From an uncultured Erysipelotrichaceae bacterium (GTDB lineage: Bacteria > Bacillota_I > Bacilli_A > RF39 > UBA660), in NCBI GenBank assembly GCA_902778125.1, contig CACYWH010000011.1, positions 1 through 33,990 on the forward strand: 33,990 nucleotides of DNA. The letters run 5' to 3'. Below the pieces are notes generated by a model. The model was given only the letters and a program-made list of their open reading frames with translations, did not search any database and was not told the DNA's origin. Shown piece after piece: positions 22,731 through 30,856 of the stretch. The translations under genes and the position numbers were made by a program. Within the stretch, counting starts at the first letter, position 1. Each line of letters opens with the position of its first letter.

Positions 22731-23127
22731 AATATTTTTTCCTTAAACTTAATCTATTTTCTCTTTTTATAGATTCATCTATTAGATAATTCATTTGAAC
22801 AAATTCAGTAGATAAGTAATATCTATTTAATTCTTTATCCATCTCTTCTATTTTACCATAAATTTCATCTAATTCATCATCAGATAAATCTAAATTACTT
22901 TTATATTCAAGAATTAATCTTTCTCTATATAAATCCATTAAATGATTATATTCTTCTAAACTAATTAAGTTTAGTTTTAATAATCTTCCAAGTTTATATA
23001 TTACAAGTAAGTCCCCTTTTGTATATCCAGCATTACCATCCATAATTATGTAAGAATAATCATCCCAATTGCCTGGTTTGCTTACAGCAGCAATACTATA
23101 TTCTTCTATTTTTTCATATTTTTTCAT
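22714..23127 (-). CDS. 137-aa protein of unknown function in the NAD locus
   Basis: Not recognised. Start ATG 23127 (MKKYEKIEEYSIAAVSKPGNWDDYS) is set by GGAGG 8 nt upstream; an in-frame ATG at 23142 overlaps that site. Residues 1-45 look beta/loop-like (SYIIMDGNAGYTKGDLL), and the rest is strongly helical and acidic (SDDELDEIYGKIEEMDKELNRYY). It overlaps pncC by 17 bp and has its own TTTACT/TATAAT promoter. Translation coupling to pncC makes a link to NAD recycling plausible but unproven. Confidence 0.75.
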   Translation of the reverse strand: MKKYEKIEEYSIAAVSKPGNWDDYSYIIMDGNAGYTKGDLLVIYKLGRLLKLNLISLEEYNHLMDLYRERLILEYKSNLDLSDDELDEIYGKIEEMDKELNRYYLSTEFVQMNYLIDESIKRENRLSLRKKYYEKNS

Positions 23128-23153
23128 TTTTAAAACCTCCATTTTTTGCCCTT

Positions 23154-23182
23154 ATTATAATCTCTTTTCCAACATTAGTAAA
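23154..23182 (-). promoter_or_regulatory. Internal promoter for the 137-aa gene and pncC
   Basis: Minus strand: TTTACT (23182-23177), 17-bp spacer, TATAAT (23159-23154). It lies in the 112-bp gap after nadD. Confidence 0.6.
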
Positions 23183-23239
23183 TAACATTTTTAGTTAGAT
23201 ATTTAATATATAATTTATATAACATCATAATAAATATCT

Positions 23240-23797
23240 TTAATAATATAGATTATTCTTTTTAATATAATTCAATATTCGATTATCAATCATCCCTTCT
23301 ATTGATTCATAATCCCTATTTTTTATTCTTTCTCTAATATATGTTGATGATATGTTTATAGGAGATTTATCTATAATGATAAATTTTACTTTATCAAATT
23401 TAGTTAGATATTTATTAACATCGATACCATCTCTATTAAAAACTATTATATGGTTTTCAAGTATTTTATCAACATTTTTCCATTCATGAAAATTAATAAT
23501 ATTATCTGCTCCTATAACTAAATATAAGTCACTATATTTTTCTTTTAAAACATCTAATATTTGATAAGTGTATTTTATTTCACTTAGTGTCCCATCTACA
23601 ATTACATTTTCATTTTCAATAAGTTTTAGCATGTTAATTCTATGTTTTATGTTAATATCTACTTTCTTATCCCAATAAGAACCTGTAGGAATAACTACTA
23701 CTTTATCAACTGTTTTTTCTGTAATTAAAGTGTTAATAACTTGTTGATGACCAATATGTAACGGATTAAATGAACCCACATATACACCTATTCTCAT
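23240..23797 (-). CDS. nadD: Nicotinate-nucleotide adenylyltransferase
   Basis: Joins nicotinate mononucleotide and ATP to deamido-NAD. 185 aa. The nucleotidyltransferase motif is GSFNPLHIGHQQV (HxGH), the family-typical IKHRINMLKL follows, and the C-terminal ISSTYIRERIK has the ISST-xxR motif. It follows nadE by 30 bp with a GGAGG site and is the last gene of the pncA-pncB-Nudix-nadE-nadD run. Confidence 0.92.
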   Translation of the reverse strand: MRIGVYVGSFNPLHIGHQQVINTLITEKTVDKVVVIPTGSYWDKKVDINIKHRINMLKLIENENVIVDGTLSEIKYTYQILDVLKEKYSDLYLVIGADNIINFHEWKNVDKILENHIIVFNRDGIDVNKYLTKFDKVKFIIIDKSPINISSTYIRERIKNRDYESIEGMIDNRILNYIKKNNLYY

Positions 23798-23827
23798 GGA
23801 TTTCCTCCTTTTTACTACCCTCTCTTT

Positions 23828-24577
23828 TTATTTTTTATATATAGGAACGTTAAATTTATGATGTGAATTATTATGTAATGTTAATATCTTGTTAGAAACT
23901 TCATCACTTAATTTTTCATTATTAATATATTTAGCAATATCACTATATTTAACACCAAGTTTATCTTCATCACTAAGACCACTTAATCCATCACTTGGTA
24001 TTTTATGAATTACCTTATCTGGAACACCTAAATATTCACCTATCTGAATGACTTCAGAAACCGTATAATTATTAAGCACTCCAATATCATAAGTAGAGTC
24101 CCCACCTTTAGTGAAATAACCTACAAATAATTCACACAAGTTAGAAGTACCCGCTACTATATAGGTTCCACCCTTAATGCTTGAATAAAGTGCCGCTAAA
24201 TAATATACACTTGCCATTCTAAGTCTAGGCTTTAAATTTATATCACTATTTTTTATTTCAGATTCACTATAATTACCAAGTTTATTGATTTCATTTTTAA
24301 AACTATCAAATACAGGAGTTAAATCAATGTTAATTAATTCAAAATTATATGTATCTGCAATCAACTTAGCATCATTTTTATCTGTAACTTCAGAATGACA
24401 TGGAAGAGTAACTCCAAGAACATTTTCACTTCCTAATGCTTTAACGAAAAGTGCTGCAACTACTGCTGAATCTTTTCCACCACTTATACCAAGAACAACG
24501 CCTTTTAAATTATTTTTCTTATAATAATCTCTAATAAATTTAACTATTTTTTCTGATTCCTCTTTAGGATTAAACAT
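23828..24577 (-). CDS. nadE: NH3-dependent NAD+ synthetase
   Basis: Amidates deamido-NAD to NAD+. 249 aa with only the synthetase domain, so ammonia is the nitrogen source (glutamine-type enzymes carry an extra glutaminase domain). PP-loop motif GISGGKDSAVVAALF (about 32-46), GTSNLCELFVGYFTKGGDSTYDI, and KIPSDGLSGLSDEDKLGVKYSDI are all typical. It starts 3 bp after the Nudix gene with an AAGG site. Confidence 0.94.
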   Translation of the reverse strand: MFNPKEESEKIVKFIRDYYKKNNLKGVVLGISGGKDSAVVAALFVKALGSENVLGVTLPCHSEVTDKNDAKLIADTYNFELINIDLTPVFDSFKNEINKLGNYSESEIKNSDINLKPRLRMASVYYLAALYSSIKGGTYIVAGTSNLCELFVGYFTKGGDSTYDIGVLNNYTVSEVIQIGEYLGVPDKVIHKIPSDGLSGLSDEDKLGVKYSDIAKYINNEKLSDEVSNKILTLHNNSHHKFNVPIYKK

Positions 24578-24580
24578 AAT

Positions 24581-25162
24581 TTACCTTCTTTCTTTATATC
24601 TACATAATGCTAATTTTGAATTAGCTCCGCTTAAATATCCATCATGTTCTAGTTCTAATAATTCATCATAATTAAATGTCATATATCTTACTATTTCATC
24701 TTTATCAAGTTCCTGAGGGTATAAATGCTCACAATCATTTGCTAAATATATATAATTATAAGCAGCACTCACACCCTCATCCTGATAAAAAGAATCAAGT
24801 AAAATAAATTTATGACTTACGTATCCTGTTTCTTCTCTTAATTCTCTTAACGCTGCATGTTCAGGTGTTTCACCATTTTCAATGTAACCTGCTGGAAATC
24901 CAACTGCGACTTTTGTATTAGTAAAAACCCTCGGCTCAATATTTACTAGAAATTCATTACCAACTTTTGGAATAATTATTACTGCAGAACCATCATTTCC
25001 ATTCTTTAATATTTGTTCTCTTTTAATAATCATTCCATTATTAAGTTTGAACTCTCTAGGTATGATTGTTACAAAACTTTTTTCATTTTTAGAATCCTCT
25101 TTGCTTATCCATCTTAATTCATCAATATATTTTATTAATTCTTCTCTTTTTTCTTTTCGCAT
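24581..25162 (-). CDS. Nudix hydrolase, probably ADP-ribose pyrophosphatase
   Basis: 193 aa. A full Nudix box, GYIENGETPEHAALRELREETGY (GX5EX7REUXEEXGU), is present, preceded by a beta-rich N-terminal part (FVTIIPREFKLNNG) as in ADP-ribose pyrophosphatases. It would clear ADP-ribose made by NAD-consuming enzymes. Located between pncB and nadE with gaps of 1 and 3 bp, it is clearly part of the NAD operon. Other NDP-sugar substrates cannot be excluded. Confidence 0.88.
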   Translation of the reverse strand: MRKEKREELIKYIDELRWISKEDSKNEKSFVTIIPREFKLNNGMIIKREQILKNGNDGSAVIIIPKVGNEFLVNIEPRVFTNTKVAVGFPAGYIENGETPEHAALRELREETGYVSHKFILLDSFYQDEGVSAAYNYIYLANDCEHLYPQELDKDEIVRYMTFNYDELLELEHDGYLSGANSKLALCRYKERR

Positions 25163-25163
25163 G

Positions 25164-26639
25164 TTAACCTCTAAATTTATGACTAAGAATCATTTCATTT
25201 TTTAAATCAGCATATTCACGAGTACCATCTACGTAATATTTATGAGGATTAAGAGTTCTTTTAACCTCTGGATATAGTTTTTCCATTTGCTCATTACAAT
25301 ATGCCTGTTTTTCAAAAATTGATGGATCATCATATACAAGCTCACCATTTAAGAAAATTGGTTTTTGTAACTTCACTAAATTGTAATTCTCAATATTAGT
25401 TGATGTTATTAAATCACTTAAACTTACTATTTCCATACTTTTTTCTGAAACATTTTTTCCCTTACTACAAAGAATATCTGCTATAGCATATCCAGTTTCT
25501 TTATCATATGCCCTGTATACATCTTTAAAATCTGGATTAACAATTTTTATGATATCATTACTTAATTTAATAGTTGGCCTAACTTCTCCATTCTTAATAG
25601 TTGCAACAAGTTTATAAACTGCACCCATCCTTCCAGATGGTTTTGAAATATTATCTCCTACTCCGATTGAATCAAAACATGCACCTTGATTAACAAGAGA
25701 TTCTATTGTTTCTGCATTAAGCCCATTACTAATACATATTTTTGCATTTGGATATCCTGCTTCATCTAACATTTTTCTTGATTGTTTAGTTAAATAAGCA
25801 AGATCTCCTGAATCAATACGTATTCCTATATTATCAAGTGGTAAACCTTTTTTCTTCATATAATCAAATGCTTTTATGGCATTAGGAACACCACTTTTTA
25901 AAGTATCATATGTATCTACAAGTAATGTAGCATTATTAGGATAATTTTCTACAAAAGCAATAAATGCTTTTAATTCACTATCGAATGATTCTATAAAACT
26001 ATGTGCCATAGTACCTAGTGCTTTTATTCCTAACATCTCTGCCGCTATAACATTACTAGTGCCCGCACATCCTGCCATAATTCCGTATTTAGATGCATCG
26101 ATAGCAGCCTCTAATCCATCTGCACGTCTTGCACCAAATTCCATTATTTTTACATTATTGGGTGTTGCTTCTACAATTCTTCTAGCACCAGTAGCATGTT
26201 CTTTCGCTCCATTTATTATAGATAATAGAGCAGTTTCAATTATTTGTGCTTCAATAATTGGAGCTCTTACAGTAACTAATGGTTCATTTGGAAATACTGG
26301 AGTTCCATCCGGAATAGCATAAATATCACCAGTAAATTTAAAATCTTTTAATTTTTGCAAAAACTCATCACTAAAGTTATAACCACTATTTTTAAAATAT
26401 TCAATATCTTCTTCAGTAAACTTTAAATTCTTAATGTATTCAATTAACTTATCAACACCAGCCATAATAGTGTATCCACCACCGTTTGGTACAACTCGAT
26501 AAAATAAATCAAATACTCCTTCAATGTTATCATTTGACACAGAATAAGCAGATGACATACATAATTCATATGCATCTGTTAACATTGTATAATTTCTAGG
26601 TAATTTATTCATTTTGTATAATTCATCATTATATTTCAT
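25164..26639 (-). CDS. pncB: Nicotinate phosphoribosyltransferase
   Basis: Makes nicotinate mononucleotide from nicotinate and PRPP. 491 aa, the long class found in Gram-positives. Motifs: NYTMLTDAYELCMSSAY at the N-terminus, FGARRADGLEAAIDASKYGIMAGCAGTSN, GTMAHSFIESF, LLVDTYDTLKSGVPNAI and IRIDSGDLAYLTKQSRKMLD. ATG 26639 directly follows the pncA stop, with GAGGAG in the last pncA codons. The tight order pncA-pncB channels nicotinamide to nicotinate to NaMN. Confidence 0.96.
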   Translation of the reverse strand: MKYNDELYKMNKLPRNYTMLTDAYELCMSSAYSVSNDNIEGVFDLFYRVVPNGGGYTIMAGVDKLIEYIKNLKFTEEDIEYFKNSGYNFSDEFLQKLKDFKFTGDIYAIPDGTPVFPNEPLVTVRAPIIEAQIIETALLSIINGAKEHATGARRIVEATPNNVKIMEFGARRADGLEAAIDASKYGIMAGCAGTSNVIAAEMLGIKALGTMAHSFIESFDSELKAFIAFVENYPNNATLLVDTYDTLKSGVPNAIKAFDYMKKKGLPLDNIGIRIDSGDLAYLTKQSRKMLDEAGYPNAKICISNGLNAETIESLVNQGACFDSIGVGDNISKPSGRMGAVYKLVATIKNGEVRPTIKLSNDIIKIVNPDFKDVYRAYDKETGYAIADILCSKGKNVSEKSMEIVSLSDLITSTNIENYNLVKLQKPIFLNGELVYDDPSIFEKQAYCNEQMEKLYPEVKRTLNPHKYYVDGTREYADLKNEMILSHKFRG

Positions 26640-27218
26640 CTATTTCTCCTCCTCTATTTTTACACCAGCTTGTTTCATTAGTTTTAGTGCCATCTGATTA
26701 TATTCACTTCTACAATGCGTAGGTGCATCATACGTCTCAACTAAATCACTTCTAACTACTACATTAATATTTTTATCATTTTCATCAAAATAATTAGTAA
26801 GTGGAATTGCAAGATTTAATACACATATATCTGTACAACAGCCTGTAATAATTACTTCTTTTAATTTTTTCATTGCGTCAATATCATTTAAGAATCTTTT
26901 TGCAAATACTGTACTAGTCGAATTTTTTTCATAACTAAATGCATCTTTTTCATAAGGCTTAAGTTCATCTATTACTTCCTCTTCTCCACTTCCTTTAATA
27001 CAATGAACTGGGAATTTAGTAAATTCAGTTGATTGTTTAGTATGTGTATCTTTTATAAATGCAACTCCTTCACCATCACTTAGTGTCTTTTCCACTAAAT
27101 TTATTAATTTCGGTGTTATGTGATTAATATATGCATCAGCCATAGCTCCTTTCTTAATAAACCCGTTTACCATATCCACCACAACTAGTAACCTTTCCAA
27201 TTCTTCTTTTCTTTTCAT
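26640..27218 (-). CDS. pncA: Nicotinamidase
   Basis: Hydrolyses nicotinamide to nicotinate. 192 aa from ATG 27218. Catalytic Asp in LLVVVDMVNGF, metal-region FIKDTHTKQSTEFTKFPVHCIKG, and nucleophile Cys in ITGCCTDICVLNLA. ATG 27218 has AGGAG at 8 nt. A longer frame to 27287 exists, but its first codon lies within 5 nt of the predicted transcription start and inside the operator. First gene of the NAD operon, with a 5' leader of about 75 nt. Confidence 0.93.
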   Translation of the reverse strand: MKRKEELERLLVVVDMVNGFIKKGAMADAYINHITPKLINLVEKTLSDGEGVAFIKDTHTKQSTEFTKFPVHCIKGSGEEEVIDELKPYEKDAFSYEKNSTSTVFAKRFLNDIDAMKKLKEVIITGCCTDICVLNLAIPLTNYFDENDKNINVVVRSDLVETYDAPTHCRSEYNQMALKLMKQAGVKIEEEK

Positions 27219-27285
27219 AATCCCATCTCCTCTTTTTAACATTTTGTTAAAAACAAATGTTTTAATAAAATCAGATTCTTTCTCC

Positions 27286-27316
27286 ATCTGTTATTAACAT
27301 TATATTAATAACAGAT
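27286..27316. promoter_or_regulatory. Operator-like perfect inverted repeat over the NAD operon promoter
   Basis: ATCTGTTATTAA (27286-27297) and TTAATAACAGAT (27305-27316) are exact inverted copies separated by CATTATA. The repeat covers most of the spacer, the whole -10 box and the start site of the pncA promoter. NrtR, encoded at 21379-22206, is the most likely binder. Confidence 0.8.
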
Positions 27317-27327
27317 TAATTTGTCAA
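27299..27327 (-). promoter_or_regulatory. Consensus sigma-A promoter of the NAD operon
   Basis: Minus strand: TTGACA (27327-27322), exactly 17 bp, TATAAT (27304-27299); +1 about 27292. It is the best match to consensus in the window. Confidence 0.85.
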
Positions 27328-27349
27328 CACTTTTTTTAAAAAAATTAAA

Positions 27350-27371
27350 AAAATTAGATTTATCTAATTTT
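27350..27371 (-). terminator. Terminator of the HAD/DUF4298 operon
   Basis: Stem AAAATTAGAT / ATCTAATTTT with a 2-nt loop, minus-strand T-run after it. The DUF4298 stop codon lies inside. Confidence 0.75.
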
Positions 27372-27663
27372 CTTTTAATATTTTTAATGCAATTTCTATC
27401 ATTTCTATTGCTAGTTCTTTATTATCATTTAACATATTATAAGCACTATCTTCAGATAATATGCCCACTTTAATGCCTTTTAACTTTCCTTTTTCATATT
27501 CATCTAAAGCTGCATACCATTCTTTACTTCCGTAATAATGAGACACTTCATTAACATTAGATTGTATTTTTTTATATTTATCTAATGAATCTCTAAATTC
27601 AATAATTGCAGTAATAGACATATTTAAATTTTTTTCAATTTTATTTAATTTTTTTATATTCAT
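27364..27663 (-). CDS. DUF4298-family protein
   Basis: 99 aa. It resembles DUF4298: an N-terminal helix (IKKLNKIEKNLN), then VSHYYGSKEWYAALDEYEKGKL and ILSEDSAYNMLNDNKELAIEMIEIA. No catalytic residues are assigned to the family. GGAGAG lies 5-6 nt before ATG 27663. It overlaps the upstream HAD gene by 23 bp in another frame, so the two are translated together. Confidence 0.78.
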   Translation of the reverse strand: MNIKKLNKIEKNLNMSITAIIEFRDSLDKYKKIQSNVNEVSHYYGSKEWYAALDEYEKGKLKGIKVGILSEDSAYNMLNDNKELAIEMIEIALKILKEN

Positions 27664-28168
27664 ATTTTCTCTCCATACCTAAAATCTTTAAAATTTTTTC
27701 TCTATCATTAACATCTAACCCACTATCATATGCTTTAGTTCGTATTAAATGTGATAATATTTCTTCATCATAGTCACCAAACACTTCATCATCTAATACA
27801 ACATAATTTTCAATATTATTATTTTTAATATATTCTTTAATACCAAATCCTCTATTATATGCATTATCTTTAGTACTTCCTACTATAGGTAGTCCATAGT
27901 TTATTAAATGTTTACATACGCCATTAAACCAAGGATTATTTTTTAATGAAGAGGTGATTACCACTTTAGAATCTGTTATATTGGTTATATCAACAAGTAT
28001 ATCAAGATTATCTAAATCTATTTCACATAATGAATCTATAACTTTTACATCGTTTTCATTTATTAAATCAGTATTGAACATTCTAAGGTTCTTCATATTT
28101 CTTACTCTTTTCAAAAAGAAACAATCACTATTTAGCACCCCATCTATATCTAAAAAAATTATTATCAT
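27641..28168 (-). CDS. HAD-superfamily hydrolase (HAD_SAK_2-like)
   Basis: 175 aa. N-terminal IIIFLDIDGVLNSD has the nucleophile DxD of HAD phosphohydrolases, VVITSSLKNNPWF supplies motif II (Ser), and YVVLDDEVFGDYD near residue 122 supplies the acidic motif IV. The small cap and WFNGVCKHLI/GSTKDN region resemble the HAD domains of RNA-repair-type proteins, but substrates of stand-alone members are unknown. GGAGG precedes ATG 28168. It forms a two-gene unit with DUF4298. Confidence 0.82.
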   Translation of the reverse strand: MIIIFLDIDGVLNSDCFFLKRVRNMKNLRMFNTDLINENDVKVIDSLCEIDLDNLDILVDITNITDSKVVITSSLKNNPWFNGVCKHLINYGLPIVGSTKDNAYNRGFGIKEYIKNNNIENYVVLDDEVFGDYDEEILSHLIRTKAYDSGLDVNDREKILKILGMERKYEYKKIK

Positions 28169-28188
28169 TTTTCCTCCATATAGTCCTA

Positions 28189-28194
28189 ATTATA
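28189..28194 (-). promoter_or_regulatory. -10 box of the HAD/DUF4298 operon
   Basis: The minus strand reads TATAAT; +1 about 28182, 13-nt leader with GGAGG. Confidence 0.5.
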
Positions 28195-28207
28195 GTACAA
28201 AGAATAA

Positions 28208-28235
28208 AAAAATAGAATCTTTAAATTCTATTTTT
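28208..28235 (-). terminator. Terminator of the DUF3267-gtrA-MBL operon
   Basis: Stem AAAAATAGAAT / ATTCTATTTTT with a 6-nt loop, followed on the minus strand by T7. The MBL stop codon is in the stem. Confidence 0.8.
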
Positions 28236-29694
28236 CATATTTGTATTTTGTTACAGTTAATGTTGTACCATCACTTTCAGCAAGTACATATCCTGATTTA
28301 TCTAGTGAATATCCAACTGCTTTTGTGTAATTAATTCCTTTTGTAGCAGGAGCTGGTTTATTTGAGTTAGGAATTATAATGTATTCTGGTGATACAGCAT
28401 CTAAGAATTTATTACTAACACTTTCAAGTCCATGGTGAGGCCATTTAAATATATCAACATCTAATATATCTTTATCATACTTTTGTAAAATCTCATTACT
28501 TCTTACATGATCACCTGAAAAATATATTTTAGTATCTCCAAATTTTAAAATCATATTTAATGAGTTGTTATTTTCGGGATATCCACTGCCTGAAACTAGT
28601 TTTTCTGGAGCAACAATATCGAACGTTAAATTTTCTACCTTAGTATTTAAACCCGGTGTTAGTATTGTCATTGGAATATTATTTTTCTCTATAAGCGACA
28701 TTAATTGAGTAGGATCAGAACTTCTCTGTATACAAGTCTTTCTCTTAATGCAAGTACTAGGATCTTCTCCGTAATATACTCTGCCAATTTGCATTTGTTT
28801 AACAAATTCCCTATGAGCATCTATGTGATTGTTATGTAAATGAGAACCTATTAAACCATCTATCTTAGTTATTCCAAGTTTTTTGATAAAATCAACAGCA
28901 ACTTTTCCCTGGCTAACATATCCACCATCTATAAACAATGTACTTCCATTTCCAATTATTAAAAATCCATCGAATCTTCCTAATCCTAAAAAATATATTT
29001 TAAGAGTTCCACTATCTCCTGTATCGCTCTGCGTCCTAGTACAAGTAATATCCTCACCATAATTAAATGATACTCTTATTTCAGAACTAGTATTATCCAT
29101 TGTAATTTCATTTTCTTTAGTCGTAATAGTTTTTATATTGTTAACATAAATATCTTTAATGTATTTTCCATCTAATTTAGAAGATATTACAATTTTATTA
29201 TTTTCTTTTATACATTTAGCATTTTTTATATAAACTTTTTCTTTCAATAAAACCAATTCATTTTCATATCGTCTTGATATACTATTATCTTTAATTTTTT
29301 TAATGTAGCCATTTAATATATTATAATCATTAACATTTAAAGATTCTTCAGCTCTCGATAATAATATTTTAACTCTTTCACTCCTAGATTCAGTAATTGT
29401 ATTATCGTTAACATCATCTATACAATTACCAGGTGAATCTGGTACTAATGCTAATATTATATTTACAAGAAAAGGTACCATAAACAATAAAACTGTTGCT
29501 TTAACATTAGCCCCAATACCTTTTATAGCTTGCTCAAGGGCATAATTATCTCTATGATATGATGCTTTTATTAATTTAAAAATAACAGAAAACATTAGAG
29601 TTATTGGCGCTACAATCATTATAATTACTATAATTATTCTAACTGTCCCAATAGCTTCTGCTATTCCTCTACTTAAGCATACTTTACTTAGCAT
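28228..29694 (-). CDS. Membrane-anchored metallo-beta-lactamase-fold protein (ComEC-like domain)
   Basis: 488 aa. Two N-terminal membrane helices (about 17-42 and 66-85) resemble a pilin/TrbC-like hairpin. A helical, charged region (about 100-150) and a beta-rich region follow, then a ComEC/Rec2-type MBL domain (about 232-488): FLGLGRFDGFLI, FIDGGY, SHLHNNHIDAH, IYFSGDH, KWPHHG. The core metal motif HxHxDH is HLHNNH, with Asn at the metal-binding Asp, and the following GG is DA, so catalysis may be weak or lost. Some Cys pairs lie in the central region. GGAGGT precedes ATG 29694, 12 bp after gtrA. Not a full ComEC: no competence channel domain. Confidence 0.8.
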   Translation of the reverse strand: MLSKVCLSRGIAEAIGTVRIIIVIIMIVAPITLMFSVIFKLIKASYHRDNYALEQAIKGIGANVKATVLLFMVPFLVNIILALVPDSPGNCIDDVNDNTITESRSERVKILLSRAEESLNVNDYNILNGYIKKIKDNSISRRYENELVLLKEKVYIKNAKCIKENNKIVISSKLDGKYIKDIYVNNIKTITTKENEITMDNTSSEIRVSFNYGEDITCTRTQSDTGDSGTLKIYFLGLGRFDGFLIIGNGSTLFIDGGYVSQGKVAVDFIKKLGITKIDGLIGSHLHNNHIDAHREFVKQMQIGRVYYGEDPSTCIKRKTCIQRSSDPTQLMSLIEKNNIPMTILTPGLNTKVENLTFDIVAPEKLVSGSGYPENNNSLNMILKFGDTKIYFSGDHVRSNEILQKYDKDILDVDIFKWPHHGLESVSNKFLDAVSPEYIIIPNSNKPAPATKGINYTKAVGYSLDKSGYVLAESDGTTLTVTKYKYEK

Positions 29695-29706
29695 TATTTA
29701 CCTCCA

Positions 29707-30105
29707 TTATTTTGTATCTATTGTTCCTTTAAATACTATAAATCTATCATATATATATTCTAATATAAAATTACTTAACATATTTAGACCAGTCACTAAA
29801 TATTCATTCCATTTTAAAGTATCAACTAAATATGACCCCAATATCGTAGATGCAGGTGTAAAAAATAAATAAAAAATAAACACTTTTAGCATTGCCGAAG
29901 GTACATTAGCAGTTGATTTAAATGTATATTCTCTATTTAATGTAAAGTTCCAAATAATAGACGCTATTAAAGCTGTCAAATAACTAATCCAATATGTAAG
30001 ATTCAATTTATTTAATATAGTAAAAACAGCTATCTGAATTAATCCAGCAGATATAGAAAACAATGTAAATTTTATAGTTCTTAATAATTCTTTTTTATCT
30101 TTCAT
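29707..30105 (-). CDS. GtrA-family membrane protein
   Basis: 132 aa with four membrane helices. Typical GtrA features: FTLFSISAGLIQIAVFTIL, IIWNFTLNREYTF between TM2 and TM3, and YIYDRFIVF at the end. GtrA proteins are thought to move polyprenyl-linked sugars across the membrane for wall polymers. It follows DUF3267 by 3 bp, in one operon. No glycosyltransferase partner is adjacent. Confidence 0.88.
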   Translation of the reverse strand: MKDKKELLRTIKFTLFSISAGLIQIAVFTILNKLNLTYWISYLTALIASIIWNFTLNREYTFKSTANVPSAMLKVFIFYLFFTPASTILGSYLVDTLKWNEYLVTGLNMLSNFILEYIYDRFIVFKGTIDTK

Positions 30106-30108
30106 TTT

Positions 30109-30771
30109 TTATAACATGCAAAGTAAACCTACTAGTATCATTATTGCAAAATAAATATAGCTTACTTTACTAACTCTCACTTTCTTTAAATCTTTCTTTT
30201 CTAATTCATCTTGGGTACCTAAATACTTAAGACCAAACATTTTTTTATTTGATAAATCTTCCTTTGTATACAAACCAAAAGCAAGTGGATTATCATATTC
30301 AGAAAATTCAAAATTTTCTAATCTGGATAAGGCTATAAACATAATTATATCACCCGAACAACCAGATATATTCAATATTGATAAAAATATTAATACACCA
30401 CAATTTGTTAAAATACCAATTACATATGTAAATATTCCAATAAATATTAATGGATAAACAAGGGAAATTAATATATTCTTTTTAGTGATATTTTGTTTAC
30501 ATAAACAGCATAATATTCCCTTTTCCATATGAGCACCATAAGTAATATTTTTAAAATCAGCTCCATGTATTACATAAGCAACACTATGCAATATTTCATG
30601 TAAAACCAAATATGGAAGCATTAAGATTAATGAAATGCCATAATTATCAAATATAATAGAAAATTTGCCTAATAAAACAGTGAAAATAACCACAACAAAT
30701 AATATCAATATAGAAATTATATTTAAACTTGTTGGTTGCATTTCGAATAAATAATACTTTTTATTCTTCAT
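30109..30771 (-). CDS. DUF3267-family putative membrane zinc metalloprotease
   Basis: 220 aa with about five hydrophobic segments. LPYLVLHEILHSVAYVIHG contains the zinc protease motif HEILH in a membrane setting, as in DUF3267 proteins. A pair of Cys (LCCLC) follows the active site. Substrate unknown. Start: ATG 30771 with GGTGAT 4 nt upstream is preferred over ATG 30783, which lies before that site. First gene of the operon with gtrA and the MBL protein; a TTGTAA-17-TAAACT promoter is possible about 30790-30818. Confidence 0.82.
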   Translation of the reverse strand: MKNKKYYLFEMQPTSLNIISILILFVVVIFTVLLGKFSIIFDNYGISLILMLPYLVLHEILHSVAYVIHGADFKNITYGAHMEKGILCCLCKQNITKKNILISLVYPLIFIGIFTYVIGILTNCGVLIFLSILNISGCSGDIIMFIALSRLENFEFSEYDNPLAFGLYTKEDLSNKKMFGLKYLGTQDELEKKDLKKVRVSKVSYIYFAIMILVGLLCML

Positions 30772-30825
30772 TATCATCACCATATTTAGTTTAACAAAAA
30801 AGAGTTTCTTTTACAATGATAAATA

Positions 30826-30834
30826 TGCTATAAT
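30826..30834 (+). promoter_or_regulatory. Extended -10 promoter of the SipW-like gene
   Basis: TGCTATAAT, +1 about 30841, AAGGA at 30843-30847 and ATG at 30857. Confidence 0.6.
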
Positions 30835-30856
30835 TCTAATATAAGGAATGATAAAT

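Noticed and set aside
26059-26322. 87-aa frame opposite pncB
   Set aside because: Antisense shadow of a strongly conserved gene.
27250-27263. AAAACA-AA-TGTTTT inverted repeat, also at about 9557-9570
   Set aside because: Only 6-bp A/T-rich arms; two copies near unrelated genes are likely chance in such AT-rich DNA.
27219-27287. Extended N-terminus of PncA from ATG 27287
   Set aside because: The codon lies inside the operator about 5 nt from +1, the extra residues are not conserved-looking, and ATG 27218 has a good AGGAG.
27219-27292. Riboswitch in the 75-nt pncA leader
   Set aside because: The leader is A/T-rich with no stable stems or terminator/anti-terminator pair; the operator explains control better.
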